64,000 bases of DNA from Protonemura montana (lineage: Eukaryota > Arthropoda > Insecta > Plecoptera > Nemouridae), in NCBI GenBank assembly GCA_947568835.1, contig OX387611.1, positions 872,001 to 936,000 of the forward strand. The letters run 5' to 3'. The notes under the pieces were generated by a model. The model worked only from the letters and a program-made list of their open reading frames with translations. It did not search any database and was not told the DNA's origin. Made by a program: the position numbers and the translations under genes. Position 1 is the stretch's first letter. Every line of letters begins with the position of its first letter. Below, piece by piece: positions 20,615 to 32,518 of the stretch.

Positions 20615-21913
20615 TGTGAAGTGCACATAATGCACGCAGGCTTCTAGCCATGTGCGTCGAGCCATCTGTTTAATATATCTGATAGGTTTCAATAAGGGGA
20701 CAAGTATTCTGACATCGGTTGGTGCGATGCGCATAAGCTTCGAGGCACGCGCGTCTGTTTAATCTCTCATATAAGTTTTGTGAGGGTGACAAGTGTTCTG
20801 ACATCGGTTGGTGCGATGCACATAAGCTTCGAGGCACGCGCGTCTGTTTAATCTCTCATATAAGTTTTGTGAGGGTGACAAGTGTTCTGACATCGGTTGG
20901 TGCGATGCACATAAGCTTCGAGGCACGCGCGTCTGTTTAATCTCTCATATAAGTTTTGTGAGGGTGACAAGTGTTCTGACATCGGTTGGTGCGATGCACA
21001 TAAGCTTCGAGGCACGCGCGTCTGTTTAATCTCTCCTATAAGTTTTTTAAGGGTGACGAGTGTTCTGGCATCGGCTTGAAAGGCGACTGGGTAGCCACAT
21101 GCATCGCAGGAATGTGTCGACGTTCGCAGTGAGGTCCAGTCCCCATTATCCTTTCCAAAGTGCCTCTCCCAATTAGTTACAGTTTATTAAATTTACAATA
21201 GAATAAGTTCGAGCAAATGATTGGTCGAGGAAGTCACGAGGTGGAATCTGGAGAGGGAGCGTGAGGAACGCGAGAAGAAGAGCAAGGAAGAAGCGGGAGA
21301 CGGCCAGAGACCGGGAACGTGACCAGTCGTATCAGGGGAGACGACCCGAGACGAGTACACCGAGCAGAAGTACGACGTCTGGAGTTTCGACGCTGTCCCG
21401 AGCTACGAAGCTTGAGCGACGAGCCGCCTAATATCACGACGTCGCTCGATTCGCGACGCGGCCTCGATCCACGCCGCCTGTTCGATTGCGCCTGGAGTTG
21501 CGACGCTGTCCCGAGCTACGACGCCTGAGTCGCGATCCGCATTGGTCTCACGACGCTTGCTTGACTGCGCCTTGATCTACGAGTCAACGCGAACGTCGGC
21601 GCCTGACCGACTGGGACACACGGCTACATTGGCGCTATAATACTCAAGTAAACTTTATAATTTTATTCTGGCCAGACAGCTAGCTAGGGACTTAGGGATA
21701 TTTTATCTTATCGGATCTTTTTATTTTATCATTTATGTCATTTATCGTTCATTTATTTAAGAGAGAGTAAATTGTTATGTCGTCAGCGTATTTTGTGTTC
21801 GGCGAAGTTTGTATCCCGCATCCTCCCCCTCGGAGGACCACATTGCGTGCGTCGGCGACACTTTCGAGGCATCGAAGGCGGTTTTAAAGCTAATTAAAGC
21901 GCATTACCTTACA
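20615..21913 (+). mobile_element. Solo-LTR-like element, copy A
   Basis: 1,299 bp, starts TGTGAAGTGC and ends CCTTACA. The short terminal inverted repeat (TGTRAGG/CCTTACA) is LTR-like. It aligns throughout with 45584-46688. It contains five 89-bp direct subrepeats (GACATCGGTTGGTGCGATG at 20711, 20800, 20889, 20978...), a TATA-like GCTATAATACTC near 21640 and a downstream AATTAAA. It carries no coding interior. Flanking ATG on both sides (20612-20614, 21914-21916) is only weak evidence for a target duplication. Orientation assigned from the TATA-like element. Confidence 0.7.
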
Positions 21914-22674
21914 ATGAAAGTGTCGTTTTTTCGAGTCTAGCGTTAAAATTACAAAACTTAAATACAAACTGTTACTTGTTTTCAGGGTCATAAATTAACT
22001 TTTAATAACATCCCTCAATCGTAGTTTCCCTGGTTACCGCGTGGGTCGGTCGGTTGGTTGGGCAGTCGGTGGAAAACGTGGACCTGCGCTAATTTCGGCA
22101 AAGCTTCAATGGTTGATTCTCATTCGAAATTGAACGAGAAATTGCGAAATTTAAAGCTAAATGCAACACGACACATCCTTCATGGTTAATAATGCAAAAA
22201 AAATCACAAGAAAACAAAGTCGCGAATCTATTTTTAAAACAATTTTCGGGCACTTCCTGACACAGAAGTGGGTTTAAAGTAGCGTCAAGATGAGCTGTAA
22301 AGTAGTATTAGCTTAGAGAAAATAATACGGGTAGGGTAGAGCCGTACAGTCTGTGTTAAAGTTTCTGTCAACTTTCTGGACCTTCTTTGGCATCACACCA
22401 TGATCGCAGCAGTCGTTTGGGGTGCCAGCAGCTAGCGATTGCGGGATTTTAGTGGCACTGCCTAGGAACTACATGACTACCTTACCGACTCGGCTCAGGC
22501 TATGTCAGAAAATGCCGTATTTGTGAGCCTGTCGGCGGGATCGCGATTGCCAGGTAGCGAAAAGGGTGTGCTATTTTTATAAGCGGGTAGCGACCATTCT
22601 GTTCACCAGTCCCGAGTATCGTCGTGAGACGATAACAAATCAACTCTAATGTTTACATGGTATTATTTTCTCTA
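21914..22674. other. Intron sequence, nothing recognised
   Basis: About 760 bp of intron between the LTR-like element and a LINE fragment; no exon or repeat structure seen. Confidence 0.45.
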
Positions 22675-22990
22675 AGGTAGTAGTAGTAGTTTATTGTCAT
22701 TTTACCATAAAACATACAAACATGCTGGTTTACAGACATACATTAAATGCATTAATATTGTAAATATAAAATTGTAGACATAAAATAGTAAATATAAAAA
22801 TCTAAATCTATAGTCACAGTTTTTTGCACAGCTCGTCAGGTATAGCTAAAACTTATTCTAAGCAGTCAATGAACTCTTTGACGCTGTAGCATGCTTTATC
22901 CATCAATAACAGTTTTATTCTCTCTTTGAACATATTTGTTGATGCTGCATGCTTAATATTTGTGTATTTGTGTGTGTATTAACTTTGAGG
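22675..22990 (-). mobile_element. LINE 3' fragment with (TAC)n tail
   Basis: Minus-strand translation NMFKERIKLLLMDKACYSVK then EFIDCLE-stop is a typical ORF2 C-terminus. It is followed by about 150 bp of 3' UTR and a short AAACTACTACTACTA tail at 22675-22695. Confidence 0.65.
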
Positions 22991-23289
22991 AATTTAATGA
23001 ATGGTAATGATAATTAACAATAATTAATGGTAGGAGGCGAAAGGAGTTGTCTACTCTCCGAGATCTCGATCGCGTCTCCCCCTTGTTATCTCCTCTCGGC
23101 CCAATAGGTAGGTTGTTACCGGTCTAGAGTATTGAGAAGTGGGGGGCATGCCGTGATTGGCTGATAATGATATCATAGGTGGTATAAGCAAGAGGTACAG
23201 ATGGACCCTGTTAACAACTGTTAACAGTGGGTTTAAAGTGTTGTCAACATGAGCGTTGTGTGTGGCTACAGCTGCGTTCCCTGATGAAA

Positions 23290-23640
23290 ATTCTAGTTAC
23301 CATTTCTAGTGCAAGACTAAGCTAGACCTTACTAGACTAGACCTTGCCAGAAAATCGGGTTTTAAGGCGCCTTGTAGCTAGAACTAGGGTTGACTAGATT
23401 TCACTGGAGTTGCATGGAGCACCATGGAAACAGCCAGACTTGGCTAGAGTTTAGTGGTACTAGACAGATTTAGCTAGCCCTAGCTAGCCTAGACGTTGCT
23501 AGACGTTGCTAGGGATGGATGGAGCTTCATAGTTGTTGCTAGCCCTAGCTAGCCTAGACGATGCTGGACGTTGCTAGGGATGGATGCCAGACGATGCTAG
23601 ATTGTCTGATGCATAGATCGTCTAGATCGATGCAGATGGG
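23290..23640. repeat. Degenerate CTAG-rich repeats
   Basis: Irregular repeats built of CTAGAC, GCTAGC and TTGCTAG words, with a local 40-70-bp near-duplication (TAGCTAGCCTAGACGTTGCT and GGGATGGATG). Not a simple array; origin unknown. Confidence 0.6.
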
Positions 23641-23659
23641 GCACGCAATGTATCATGCA

Positions 23660-24050
23660 GACCATTGTTTAAAGAAATCAAAATTCTTCCTCTACCATGC
23701 ATATATATCTATTGTTGCATAAGGTACATAGTCGGCAACACCACGATGACCCACCTTCAAATCAACGGCCATAACAATAGATTAAGAAATAAGGGCAATG
23801 TACCATTACCAAAATATCGGCTAGAACTGCTCACAAAGGGCCCGATATATGCAGGCAGCAAACTGTTCAATGCTTTGCCGCAGAGATTGAAAATTTTAAA
23901 AGGAGACTTTTTTGCCAATGGCCTAAAATCTTATCTGTTAGATAATTGTTTTTGTAGCCTGGAAGAATATTATGCCGGCTGTCTTGTTCAGTAAGAAAGA
24001 AAGAAAGAATTATAGATTGGTGTCTATATATTATTATTATTATAATAGCT
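23660..24050 (+). mobile_element. LINE ORF2 C-terminal fragment
   Basis: Translation FKEIKILPLPCIYIYCCIRY, then YAGSKLFNALPQRLKILKGD and LKSYLLDNCFCSLEEYYAG-CLVQ-stop, is the ORF2 end. It is followed by (AAAG)n and an AT-rich 3' UTR. It is 5'-truncated, and its last part matches the inverted copy at 24420-24665. Confidence 0.75.
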
Positions 24051-24282
24051 ACATAATTACTGTACGGATATGATAACAAAGTAGCGAAACCCGTCATGGA
24101 GTACCTACTGGTCACAATATAGCGTTGAGAATTATCTTGAGCATATTGAAGGGTATATGTTATCAAATAAGTAACAAACGCAAAAATACTTACATATATA
24201 TATATCTATTCTCTGTACTTTAAAATGTGTTGTATGCAGCCGTATGTTTTATGATTGGAATATTAATCAAAGATATGCAAAG

Positions 24283-24420
24283 AACCGAACGGTTCGACGT
24301 GTTGCAAACACCGATTCTCAAGAGATCACTGAAGTTAAGCAACATTCGCTGGGTCAGCCATTGGATGGGTGACCATCATACACATGACCAGTTCTGTTCG
24401 GAAGAGAGGTTGGAGGGATA
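24283..24420 (+). mobile_element. 5S-headed SINE head, truncated
   Basis: The only clear plus-strand head: GTTCGACGTGTTGCAAACAC, TCACTGAAGTTAAGCAAC and TTGGATGGGTGACCATC in 5S order, ending TTGGAGGGATAATAATAATA where the body should follow. The TAA run merges with the tail of the adjacent minus-strand LINE. Confidence 0.75.
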
Positions 24421-24665
24421 ATAATAATAATAATATTTATTGTCCATTAACATCATAAAAACAATATACAGACAGTCATGAAATTATAAAAACTATGTTA
24501 TAATATATAGACACTAATCTATAATTCTTTCTTTCTTTCTTACTGAACAAGACAGCCGGCATAATATTCTTCCAGGCTGTAAAAACAATTATCTAACAGA
24601 TAAGATTTTAGGCCATCGGCAAAATAGTCTCCTTTTAAAATTTTCAATCTCTGCTGATCCTAATT
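24420..24665 (-). mobile_element. LINE 3' end, inverted relative to 23660-24050
   Basis: Reverse complement of the terminal ORF2 and 3' UTR of the LINE at 23880-24030, here with the complete (TTA)n tail at 24420-24440. Confidence 0.75.
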
Positions 24666-25325
24666 ACTGATAATTAGTTTTAAGTCGGTACCTACTCGGA
24701 TGACGTTGTATACCTTAGCCAACTAATTATCCTTCTCGAAGAAGACTTGCTCCGAAGTTTCCACCGGGAATATGAGCCTGGAACTTGAACTTGGAACTTG
24801 AGTGTATCTCCAGTTGCGTTAGTATCAAAAACAGACCGATTCAATGCTTGAAAGGCGAGAAATTGGGCCAAATATGGTGATTTTTCACCAACCCCAGCCT
24901 AGACAAGATCACGCAGGCGGTTCCAAAAGATCAATGATATTTGTTACAATTATGCAAATCATCAATTATTTTAACTTACTTTGCAAGCTTTTAAGACTTT
25001 TAAGACATGAAGTAAGGATTTTTCAGAACCAAAACATACAATCAAAGCGCAATGCCACACCTTTAATAAATATTTTAAATACATAAAGCTCCACCATTTA
25101 CAAGTCCGTGACATTCTCATGCTTCAATAATATATGCTGTTTTTTGTGACTTGAGCGACGGCTTGCGGAAGGTTAACTACGTTCAAGTGGTTGATTTCTA
25201 CTTATAATTAAACAAAAAAATAATGGCAGCTGACATGCTAAAATCCAATGCGACAGCTTTTTGCGGGAAGCAAAAGTAAGAATTTTTGACGTGACTACGT
25301 CTTAAAGCGCATTATATAGGGAGGC
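24666..25325. other. Intron sequence with a short dispersed-repeat piece
   Basis: No exon seen. About 24885-24960 resembles the start of the dispersed repeat at 56873 (CCCCAGCCTAGACAAGAT). Confidence 0.4.
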
Positions 25326-27395
25326 ATGTACGGATTTGCTCTCCAAAATAGCCAATGTGTAACAAGCTCTACAGCCTACAGGAAGCTAATTATAGAGTGC
25401 GACTTATTATCATTCAATAGTTCAGACAATTCTCTAAAAGTACTTTTTTTTTATTTTCGATAAAATAAATATTGGAGGCGTTAGAGGGGTTGGCGTTTTT
25501 AATGATCTCCATAAGACCAATGTTAAATTACGCAAAATGGCAAATGTGTAACAACCCCTACAGCCTACAGGAAACGAAGGACAGAATGCGACTTATTATC
25601 ATTCTATAGTTCAGACAATTATCTAAAAGTACTTTTTTTTTATTTTCGATAAAATAAATATTGGAGGCGTTAGAGGGGTTGGCGTTTTTAATGCTCCCCA
25701 TAAGACCAATGTTAAATTACGCAAAATGGCAAATGTGTAACAACCCCTACAGCCTACAGAAAACAAAGGACAGAATGCGACTTATTATCATTCCATAGTT
25801 CAGACAATTCTCTAAAAGTACTTTTTTTTTATTTTCGATAAAATAAATATTGGAGGCGTTAGAGGGGTTGGCGTTTTTAATGATCTCCATAAGACCAATG
25901 TTAAATTACGCAAAATGGCAAATGTGTAACAACCCCTACAGCTTACAGGAAACAAAGGACAGAATGCGACTTATTATCATTCAATAGTTCAGACAATTCT
26001 CTAAAAGCACTTTTTTTTTATTTTCGATGAAATAAATATTGGAGGCGCTAGAGGGGTTGGCGTTTTTAATGCTCCCCATAAGACCAATGTTAAATTACGC
26101 AAAATGGCAAATGTGTAACAACCCCTACAGCCTACAGGAAACAAAGGACAGAATGCGACTTATTATCATTCCATAGTTCAGACAATTATCTAAAAGTACT
26201 TTTTTTTTATTTTCGATAAAATAAATATTGGAGGCGTTAGAGGGGTTGGCGTTTTTAATGCTCCCCATAAGACCAATGTTAAATTACGCAAAATGGCAAA
26301 TGTGTAACAACCCCTACAGCCTACAGGAAACGAAGGACAGAATGCGACTTATTATCATTCTATAGTTCAGACAATTATCTAAAAGTACTTTTTTTTATTT
26401 TCGATAAAATAAATATTGGAGGCGTTAGAGGGGTTGGCGTTTTTAATGCTCCCCATAAGACCAATGTTAAATTACGCAAAATGGCAAATGTGTAACAACC
26501 CCTACAGCCTACAGAAAACAAAGGACAGAATGCGACTTATTATCATTCCATAGTTCAGACAATTATCTAAAAGTACTTTTTTTTTTATTTTCGATAAAAT
26601 AAATATTGGAGGCGTTAGAGGGGTTGGCGTTTTTAATGCTCCCCATAAGACCAATGTTAAATTACGCAAAATGGCAAATGTGTAACAACCCCTACAGCCT
26701 ACAGGAAACAAAAGACAGAATGCGACTTATTATCATTCTATAGTTCAGACAATTCTCTAAAAGTACTTTTTTTTTATTTTCGATTTAATAAATATTGGAG
26801 GTGTTAGAGGGGTTAGCGTTTTTAATGCTCTCCATAAGACCAATGTTAAATTACGCAAAATGGCAAATGTGTAACAACCCCTACAGCCTACAGGAAACAA
26901 AGGACAGAATGCGACTTATTATCATTCAATAGTTCAGACAATTCTCTAAAAGCACTTTTTTTTAATTTTCGATTAAATAAATATTGGAGGCGTTAGAGGG
27001 GTTGGCGTTTTTAATGCTCTCCATAAGACCAATGTTAAATTACGCAAAATGGCAAATGTGTAACAACCCCTACAGCCTACAGGAAACAAAGGACAGAATG
27101 CGACTTATTATCATTCAATAGTTCAGACAATTCTCTAAAAGTACTTTTTTTTTATTTTTTATAAAATAAATATTGGAGGCGTTAGAGGGGTTGGCATTTT
27201 TAATGCTCTCCATAAGACCAATGTTAAATTACGCAAAATGGCAAATGTGTAACAACCCCTACAGCCTACAGGAAACAAAGGACAGAATGCGACTTATTAT
27301 TATTCAATAGTTCAGACAATTCTCTGAAAGTACTTTTTTTTTATTTTCGATAAAATAAATATTGGAGGCGTGAGAGGAGGCAGCGTTTTTGGCAC
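25325..27395. repeat. 189-bp satellite, 11 monomers
   Basis: Head-to-tail monomers of about 189 bp; the word AATGTGTAACAA recurs near 25354, 25541, 25730, 25919, 26109, 26298, 26486, 26676, 26865, 27054 and 27245. Each has a T8-T10 tract, TTTTCGATAAAATAAATATT and GAGGGGTTGGCG. Internal monomers are nearly identical; the first and last are diverged. It sits in the large intron of GPCR copy 2. The length is close to a nucleosome repeat. Confidence 0.95.
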
Positions 27396-27745
27396 TCGTC
27401 AGTAGACTAATGGAAAAAAATAATATATATATATCGCAAGATGACACTTCCATCCCAATCTGTAAAGTCCTTCAGCATATAAATTAGATATGAAAACACA
27501 ACCCAAATAAAGAGAGATGTAAAACTTGCATGTGAAGTATGGTCAGTACGGTAGTTGACCTACGTGGCTATACGCGGTAGTTGAACGTAGTCACGCTTAA
27601 ATATCGGCCGTATCAATAAGATACAGCTACACCCGGTTTTTTTGAAAAAATACATCGAAATATCTGTTTTTTACTATTTTTCTGCATAAAAAAAGTACGT
27701 CTCATGGCATGAAAATGTGCGTGGTGTTGCTGCGGTAAAAAAGGT

Positions 27746-30470
27746 ATAAACATCATGCCGATTTAATGCTTCATTGCTAAGAAATTGTAAAAATACGACG
27801 CGTATTATTTAACAATAATCTGCTCTCAATCTGTAAGTCTCTCCGTAGCTCGCAGTGTCGCTATCTTCGCTGTATATTTGTCTGTATCATCAAACTCTAT
27901 AAAATAAAATATAAATAATTAAATAATAAATAAATAATTATAAAATAAAATAAGTGTAGTCTCAATAACAAAAGAAATCAATCACAAGAAGAAAAGGCAA
28001 AGTTTAACTCAAATGTTTCTTGGACTATGGTTTAATCACGGTGTGAATACTCGCGTGATTATATAATTGCGAACAAGCGTTCCCGCCCTAAGTTGGGGGT
28101 TCTGGCCATTAGCGGCATCATCACGCTGCTGGGGTTGTGGCAGTTCGAGGTATTCCGGAACTTCGTCAAGGGGCACACGATGTACCACTGCGATGTTGTG
28201 CAGTATGATGCATGAAGATACAATTTTTGATGCCATTGGGGGCATATAATAAAGAACGCGGTCCTTTCTGCAGCATCGCCACCTAGATTTAAAGGCTCCA
28301 TTCAGACGTTCCACGCAATTTCTCACGAGCGCTTGTCTCTCATTGAAATTGGCTGATGGTGAGTTTGGAGCCGGATTTGCCACTGGCACCATTAGTTAAG
28401 GCTCAAGGGGGTGGCCACTATCTCCTAGGAATAATAATAAAAAAATTATATATTAGTACCTACTTTTTAAATATTTAATTGATTTACTTACATAAATTTA
28501 AATAAAAAGGATTACTAATTAAGGATTTTAAAGGATAAGTAATCCTTTACTTAGCATTTAAAACCCATTTCAAAAATCTTTTGTTAAGAAATAACTTGTC
28601 CTAAAGCATTATAAACCAACCTATGAGCCAAGAAGATTTGTTGCCTTGCTCATACTGCCTGGCAAGTCCTGCCCAGAGTTGAGAATAGCGCCAGATGAAA
28701 GCATCGTGGCTTCTGCCAGGGTAGTTTGATATAATGTTCAAGACTTTTAATTCTGCATCGCAGACCTATAACACATTTAACAGAATTTCCACTTGGCCCA
28801 GAGTAGCATTGCTAACATTCTTAGCAAGTAAGCAAACAGGACTAACAAATTTTAACCACACTGTACTAGACTAGAAATGGGTTATTTCGTACTCACCAAT
28901 TGAACATTGAGAGAGTGTTCTCCAAAATGATTAACATAGATGTGTTCAGGGTAAACAGGGTCTAATTTCGGAGGAGGAACGATTGAAACGTGCGTCCCAT
29001 CGATGCAACCGATGACACCAGGAAAATTGAATTTGGTCTGAAATCTGTCGAGAAAAAAAATGTGTTACATTCAAGAAAAAGAAAAACTTTTGACAGGGAA
29101 AGGGAGAAACGATTAATAGCTAGCTTTGCAATGATTTAGAAATTAATTGGAATTTGAATTAGAAATAGCTACTAGAAATGAATGTCCTATCATTTCTTCC
29201 ATGGTCCTATCTAAAGATTTTTAAACCCACTTTGCTTTTACTGCAGCTTGCTGTAGTCAGGTGGATGGGAAACGGACCCAAATGCCCAGGAGATTGACGG
29301 TCATTGCGTGGCTAACTCTTCTTATGCACCGACTTGCAGAAGACTGGCTCATCATGAGACTCCTATCGTTAGCTACTGGCATCTGGCAACTGCCAGATGC
29401 AAAAAAAACGAATTGCAGTCAGCACCTGCAAACAAAATATATTGCTATTAGGTAATCAACGTTAATGCAAAGTACAAATTAGCTTAATATCCACAATACA
29501 AACCTTTTTGGTTGATAAAGTATAAGAAAAATCATTGTAACTTACCTGAACTTCCACAGTCAGACGTGATAGCCTGCGTTGATGCGGCAAGTGTGGTCGT
29601 AGATCTTCGATGAGGGTTCGAATCACGAATTTAGGGAGACGGAAAATGTTTGTGAAACTTACTTCGTCCATTGTAAAAGCATCTATACGAATATTTAATT
29701 GTCTCGGGCGCCTCAATGCAGCTCTTTCCTCTCTTTCAATATTGGCAACTAGCTCAAGCGCTTGCCTGGCGTCCATGTTTGTTTTGAAATCACATGCGGT
29801 TGTCAATCCGTCAGCCTAACAGCTGGCGAACATTCTCGCATGGGAAGGTCGCATGCGGTTTCAGTTCGCGCGCGGATTCAAATTCGAGACTTGCAATCCG
29901 CAACATTTTCATGCGGAATTGAAGTTACTCGCATGCGGAATTGAAGTTACTCGCATGCGGAATCACTCGAGACTAGGCACCCAGCTTAGACAAGATTCCA
30001 CTACCAATTTCAAACAAAAATCTTATTTCTGAATTTTATGCAAATCACAGATGGGTCAACCTTCTCTTGCAAGCACCTCAAGAATGGAATAAGACTTTTT
30101 TACAACCAAACGATACTAAATTAGTTTGTAAGCGTTTATTTCAACTAAACTTGATTTTGAGTGACAAATTGCAAAAACAGGTGACAATTCTTATGCATCG
30201 TCGTAAGAAGCCGTGGAAAAATTAAGAATTTTTAAGCATGCCGTGAATTTGCAACAGGTTTTTCACACAAATTGTTGAGTGTGAAAATTGAAATTTAAAT
30301 TTGTGTAGTGTTTATCAAATTTAAATAATTAGTATAAAGGGCAGCAGTCTTCGTAGCTGGTGACAGTATCAAAGTACCTCTCAGATGTTTAAAATGCGAA
30401 AAACGACGAATTTAATTTTCTTTGGCACTTTTTAAGGATGTCCTGACCATTTGGTGCCTTACCTGCGACT
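27746..30470. repeat. Dispersed repeat split by a Harbinger insertion
   Basis: 27746-27811 matches 56808-56872 (GGTATAAACATC.TGCCGATTTA, ATACGACGC) and 29978-30470 matches 56873-57317 (AGCCTAGACAAGATTCCAC, AACAGGTGACAATTCTT, CTTTGGCA). The two halves are contiguous in the 56-kb copy, so 27812-29977 is an insertion. Nature of the repeat unknown; no coding sense. Confidence 0.7.
28036..29806 (-). pseudogene. Second PIF/Harbinger transposase, decayed
   Basis: Five minus-strand exons can be traced: 29806-29546; about 29434-29245; 29044-28897; 28765-28621; 28424-28036. The order is that of DDE_Tnp_4: N-terminal helical part (FRLPKFVIRTLIEDLRP), helix-turn-helix (MSQSSASRCIRRV), first D in GVIGCIDGTHVSI, NYPGRSHDAFIWR, second D in LIGDSG across a splice, and E in NCVERLNGAFKSRWRC. 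Defects: an 8-T run at 29401-29408 shifts the frame by one; TGA at 29257-29259; TAA at 28396-28398 at a position that is usually Trp. Catalytic residues survive but the gene cannot make a full protein. A 22-bp motif (GCATGCGGAATTGAAGTTAC) repeats near its right end (29910-29965). TIRs not found. Confidence 0.85.
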
Positions 30471-30847
30471 ATTGACATTTGTCTAAAGGTTTATTCTTCT
30501 ACGAAATCGAACGTGAATTTTGATGGTGTAAATGAAAACTGAATCAGATTAAAGTGGTTCAAAATTGAGAAGTGTATAAAACCTCAATTAGATTGTTATC
30601 CGCAGGATCAGTATTTCTATGGTAATTCTTCAATATACTTATATGGAAATGGATTCTTCACCTTACAGCAAGCAAAGAGGGTCCATATTAAGCAGTATAG
30701 GAGTTGGAGTTGGTTGCGATAGAACCTGGACATTGAGACAAGGTTTCAAAACTAAGAAAGAGGGAACACTGTATTCTGCAGAGTTACCCTCTATGAGATC
30801 TTTTCTAAGGTACTAAAATAGATGTAATCAACTCAAATTGATCACAT

Positions 30848-31072
30848 ACAAGCTTATACAAGCTTATACAAGCTTAAACAAGCTTATACAAGCTTATACA
30901 AGCTTATACAAGCTTATACAAGCTTATACAAGGTTATACAAGCTTATACAAGCTTATACAAGCTTATAAAGGCTAACACAAGCTTATACAAGCTTATACA
31001 AGCTTAAACAAGCTTTTACAAGCTTATACGAGCTCATACAAGCTTATACAAGCTTATACAAGCTTATTAAGA
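30848..31072. repeat. 10-bp repeat (ACAAGCTTAT)n, about 22 copies
   Basis: Decamer array with few variants, each unit with an AAGCTT palindrome. It ends about 40 bp before the acceptor of the GPCR copy 2 exon at 31113. Confidence 0.95.
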
Positions 31073-31112
31073 TTTCAGCTTTTGTTTTGCAAACGCACCT
31101 CTTGGCTTGCAG

Positions 31113-31248
31113 ATTAACGTGACCAAGTGGAGAGCCGTGAATCTGACATCGGGGGGAGTTGAAAATGTCAGCAGCGACGTCTTGTTCTACTGCGGCTTGT
31201 GCCAGCTTAACGTCGTTGTGTTTCCACTGGACCAAGATTATATACACA
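31113..31248 (+). CDS. Adhesion-type GPCR copy 2, exon 2
   Basis: Short exon between GGCTTGCAG and ACACA|GTAAGC encoding 45 residues (INVTKWRAVNLTSGGVENVS ... YCGLCQLNVVVF ... DQDYIH) plus one base. Phase 0 in, phase 1 out, which fits both the preceding (20213) and following (32156) exons. It has several N-glycosylation sites (NVT, NLT, NVS) and two Cys, as expected of an ectodomain. Confidence 0.65.
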
Positions 31249-31364
31249 GTAAGCAAATGTTTCTGACAATATAAGCTGAATGAGAGGTGTTTAACGACAG
31301 ATAATTGTTTTAACTGGTCCTGTTGCACGAGTCAATATGTAGGTAAATAATAAGGAGCTTAAAT

Positions 31365-32070
31365 GTTGCCTACTCCTGTCGAAAAGCACCAAGGGGACCA
31401 CATTCGTCCCTCCAACCTCTTTCCCGAACAGAACTAGTTATGTGTATGATGGTCACCCATACAATACCTGACCCAGCGCAGTGTTGCTTAACTTTCATCC
31501 TTCCAACCTCTCTCCCGAACAGAACTGGTCATGTGTATGATGGTCACCCATCCAATACCTGACTCGGCGTTGTGTTGCTTAACTTTCATCCCTCCAACCT
31601 TTCTCCCGTACAGAACTGGTCATGTGTATGATGGTCACCCATCCAATACCTGACTCAGCGCAGTGTTGCTTAACTTTCATCCCTCCAACCTCTCTCCCGA
31701 ATAGAACTGGTCATGTGTATGATGGTCACCCATCCAATACCTGACTCAGCGCAGTGTTGCTTAACTTTCATCCCTCCAACCTCTCTCCCGAACAGAACTG
31801 GTCATGTGTATGATGGTCACCCATCCAATACCTGACTCAGCGCAGTGTTGCTTAACTTTCATCCCTTCAACCTCTCTCCCGAACAGAACTGGTCATGTGT
31901 ATGATGGTCACCCATCCAATTCCTGACCCAGCGCAGTGTTGCTTAACTTTCATCCCTCCAACCTCTCTCCCGAACAGAACTGGTCATGTGTATGATGGTC
32001 ACCCATTCAATACCTGACCCAGCGCAGTGTTGCTTAACTTTCATCCCTCCAACCTGGTCTGGTCATGGAC
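31365..32070 (-). repeat. 91-bp 5S-derived units, seven copies
   Basis: Tandem array with exact 91-bp spacing where measured (31617, 31708, 31799, 31890, 31981). On the minus strand each unit has AAGTTAAGCAACACTGCGC, GGTATTGGATGGGTGACC and a spacer with CAGTTCTGTTCGGGAGAGAG. A piece of SINE body (31365-31400) lies at the left. It occupies the intron between GPCR copy 2 exons 31113-31248 and 32156-32518. Confidence 0.92.
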
Positions 32071-32155
32071 TGGTCATGTGGATGGCAGAGAGTTCGGACG
32101 AATAAACAAAAGTTTTTCTTTGTTATCGACAATTTTCTTATTCATTTTTTACCAG

Positions 32156-32518
32156 ATGACGACGAGACACTTAGTGATAAACTCAGAATCCAATTGACTC
32201 GAACTGACGGCAAAGTGAAAAACAAAGTTACCAGAAAGGCAAAGAGCCAGCTAGAGACGAAACTCTGCAAACTTCTCAAGATATATGACTGCGATGTCAC
32301 GTACTTCAACGAGAGTCTGGACGAAGCCCAACACTACAACATCGAGTTTCGAGTCAACAGTCCCATCTCAAGATCGATACCAATCGGCCGTGACACAAAC
32401 ACCAGCGTCTTCAACAACACTTACCTGATGCGGGTCGAGAACGTTGAGTTCTGTCCCGAAGAAGAGACAATCGATGTCGATGGCGCCGTGTCTTTGTGGC
32501 CGCGTCTGGATTTGTCGC
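32156..32518 (+). CDS. Adhesion-type GPCR copy 2, exon 3
   Basis: Homologue of 3579-3959: DDETLSDKLRIQLTRTDGKV, YFNESLDEAQHYNIEFRVN, DVDGAVSLWPRLDL. Acceptor TTTACCAG; donor is GTCGC|GTAAAT, weaker than CAAG|GTAAAT in copy 1. It is six codons shorter than copy 1 (loss around LLKI-YDCDV). Joins at phase 1 on both sides. Confidence 0.8.

Noticed and set aside
25325..27395. CRISPR-like regular repeats
   Set aside because: Repeats are continuous 189-bp monomers with no distinct spacers, in a eukaryotic intron; satellite DNA.
30610..30816. Open plus-strand stretch with repetitive Tyr/Gly translation
   Set aside because: No family match and no consistent splice phase with 20213 or 31113; treated as intron.
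31365..32070. Functional 5S rRNA gene cluster
   Set aside because: Only the internal promoter part is kept; the 5' and 3' helix I sequences and full 120-nt length are missing, and SINE sequence fills the rest.
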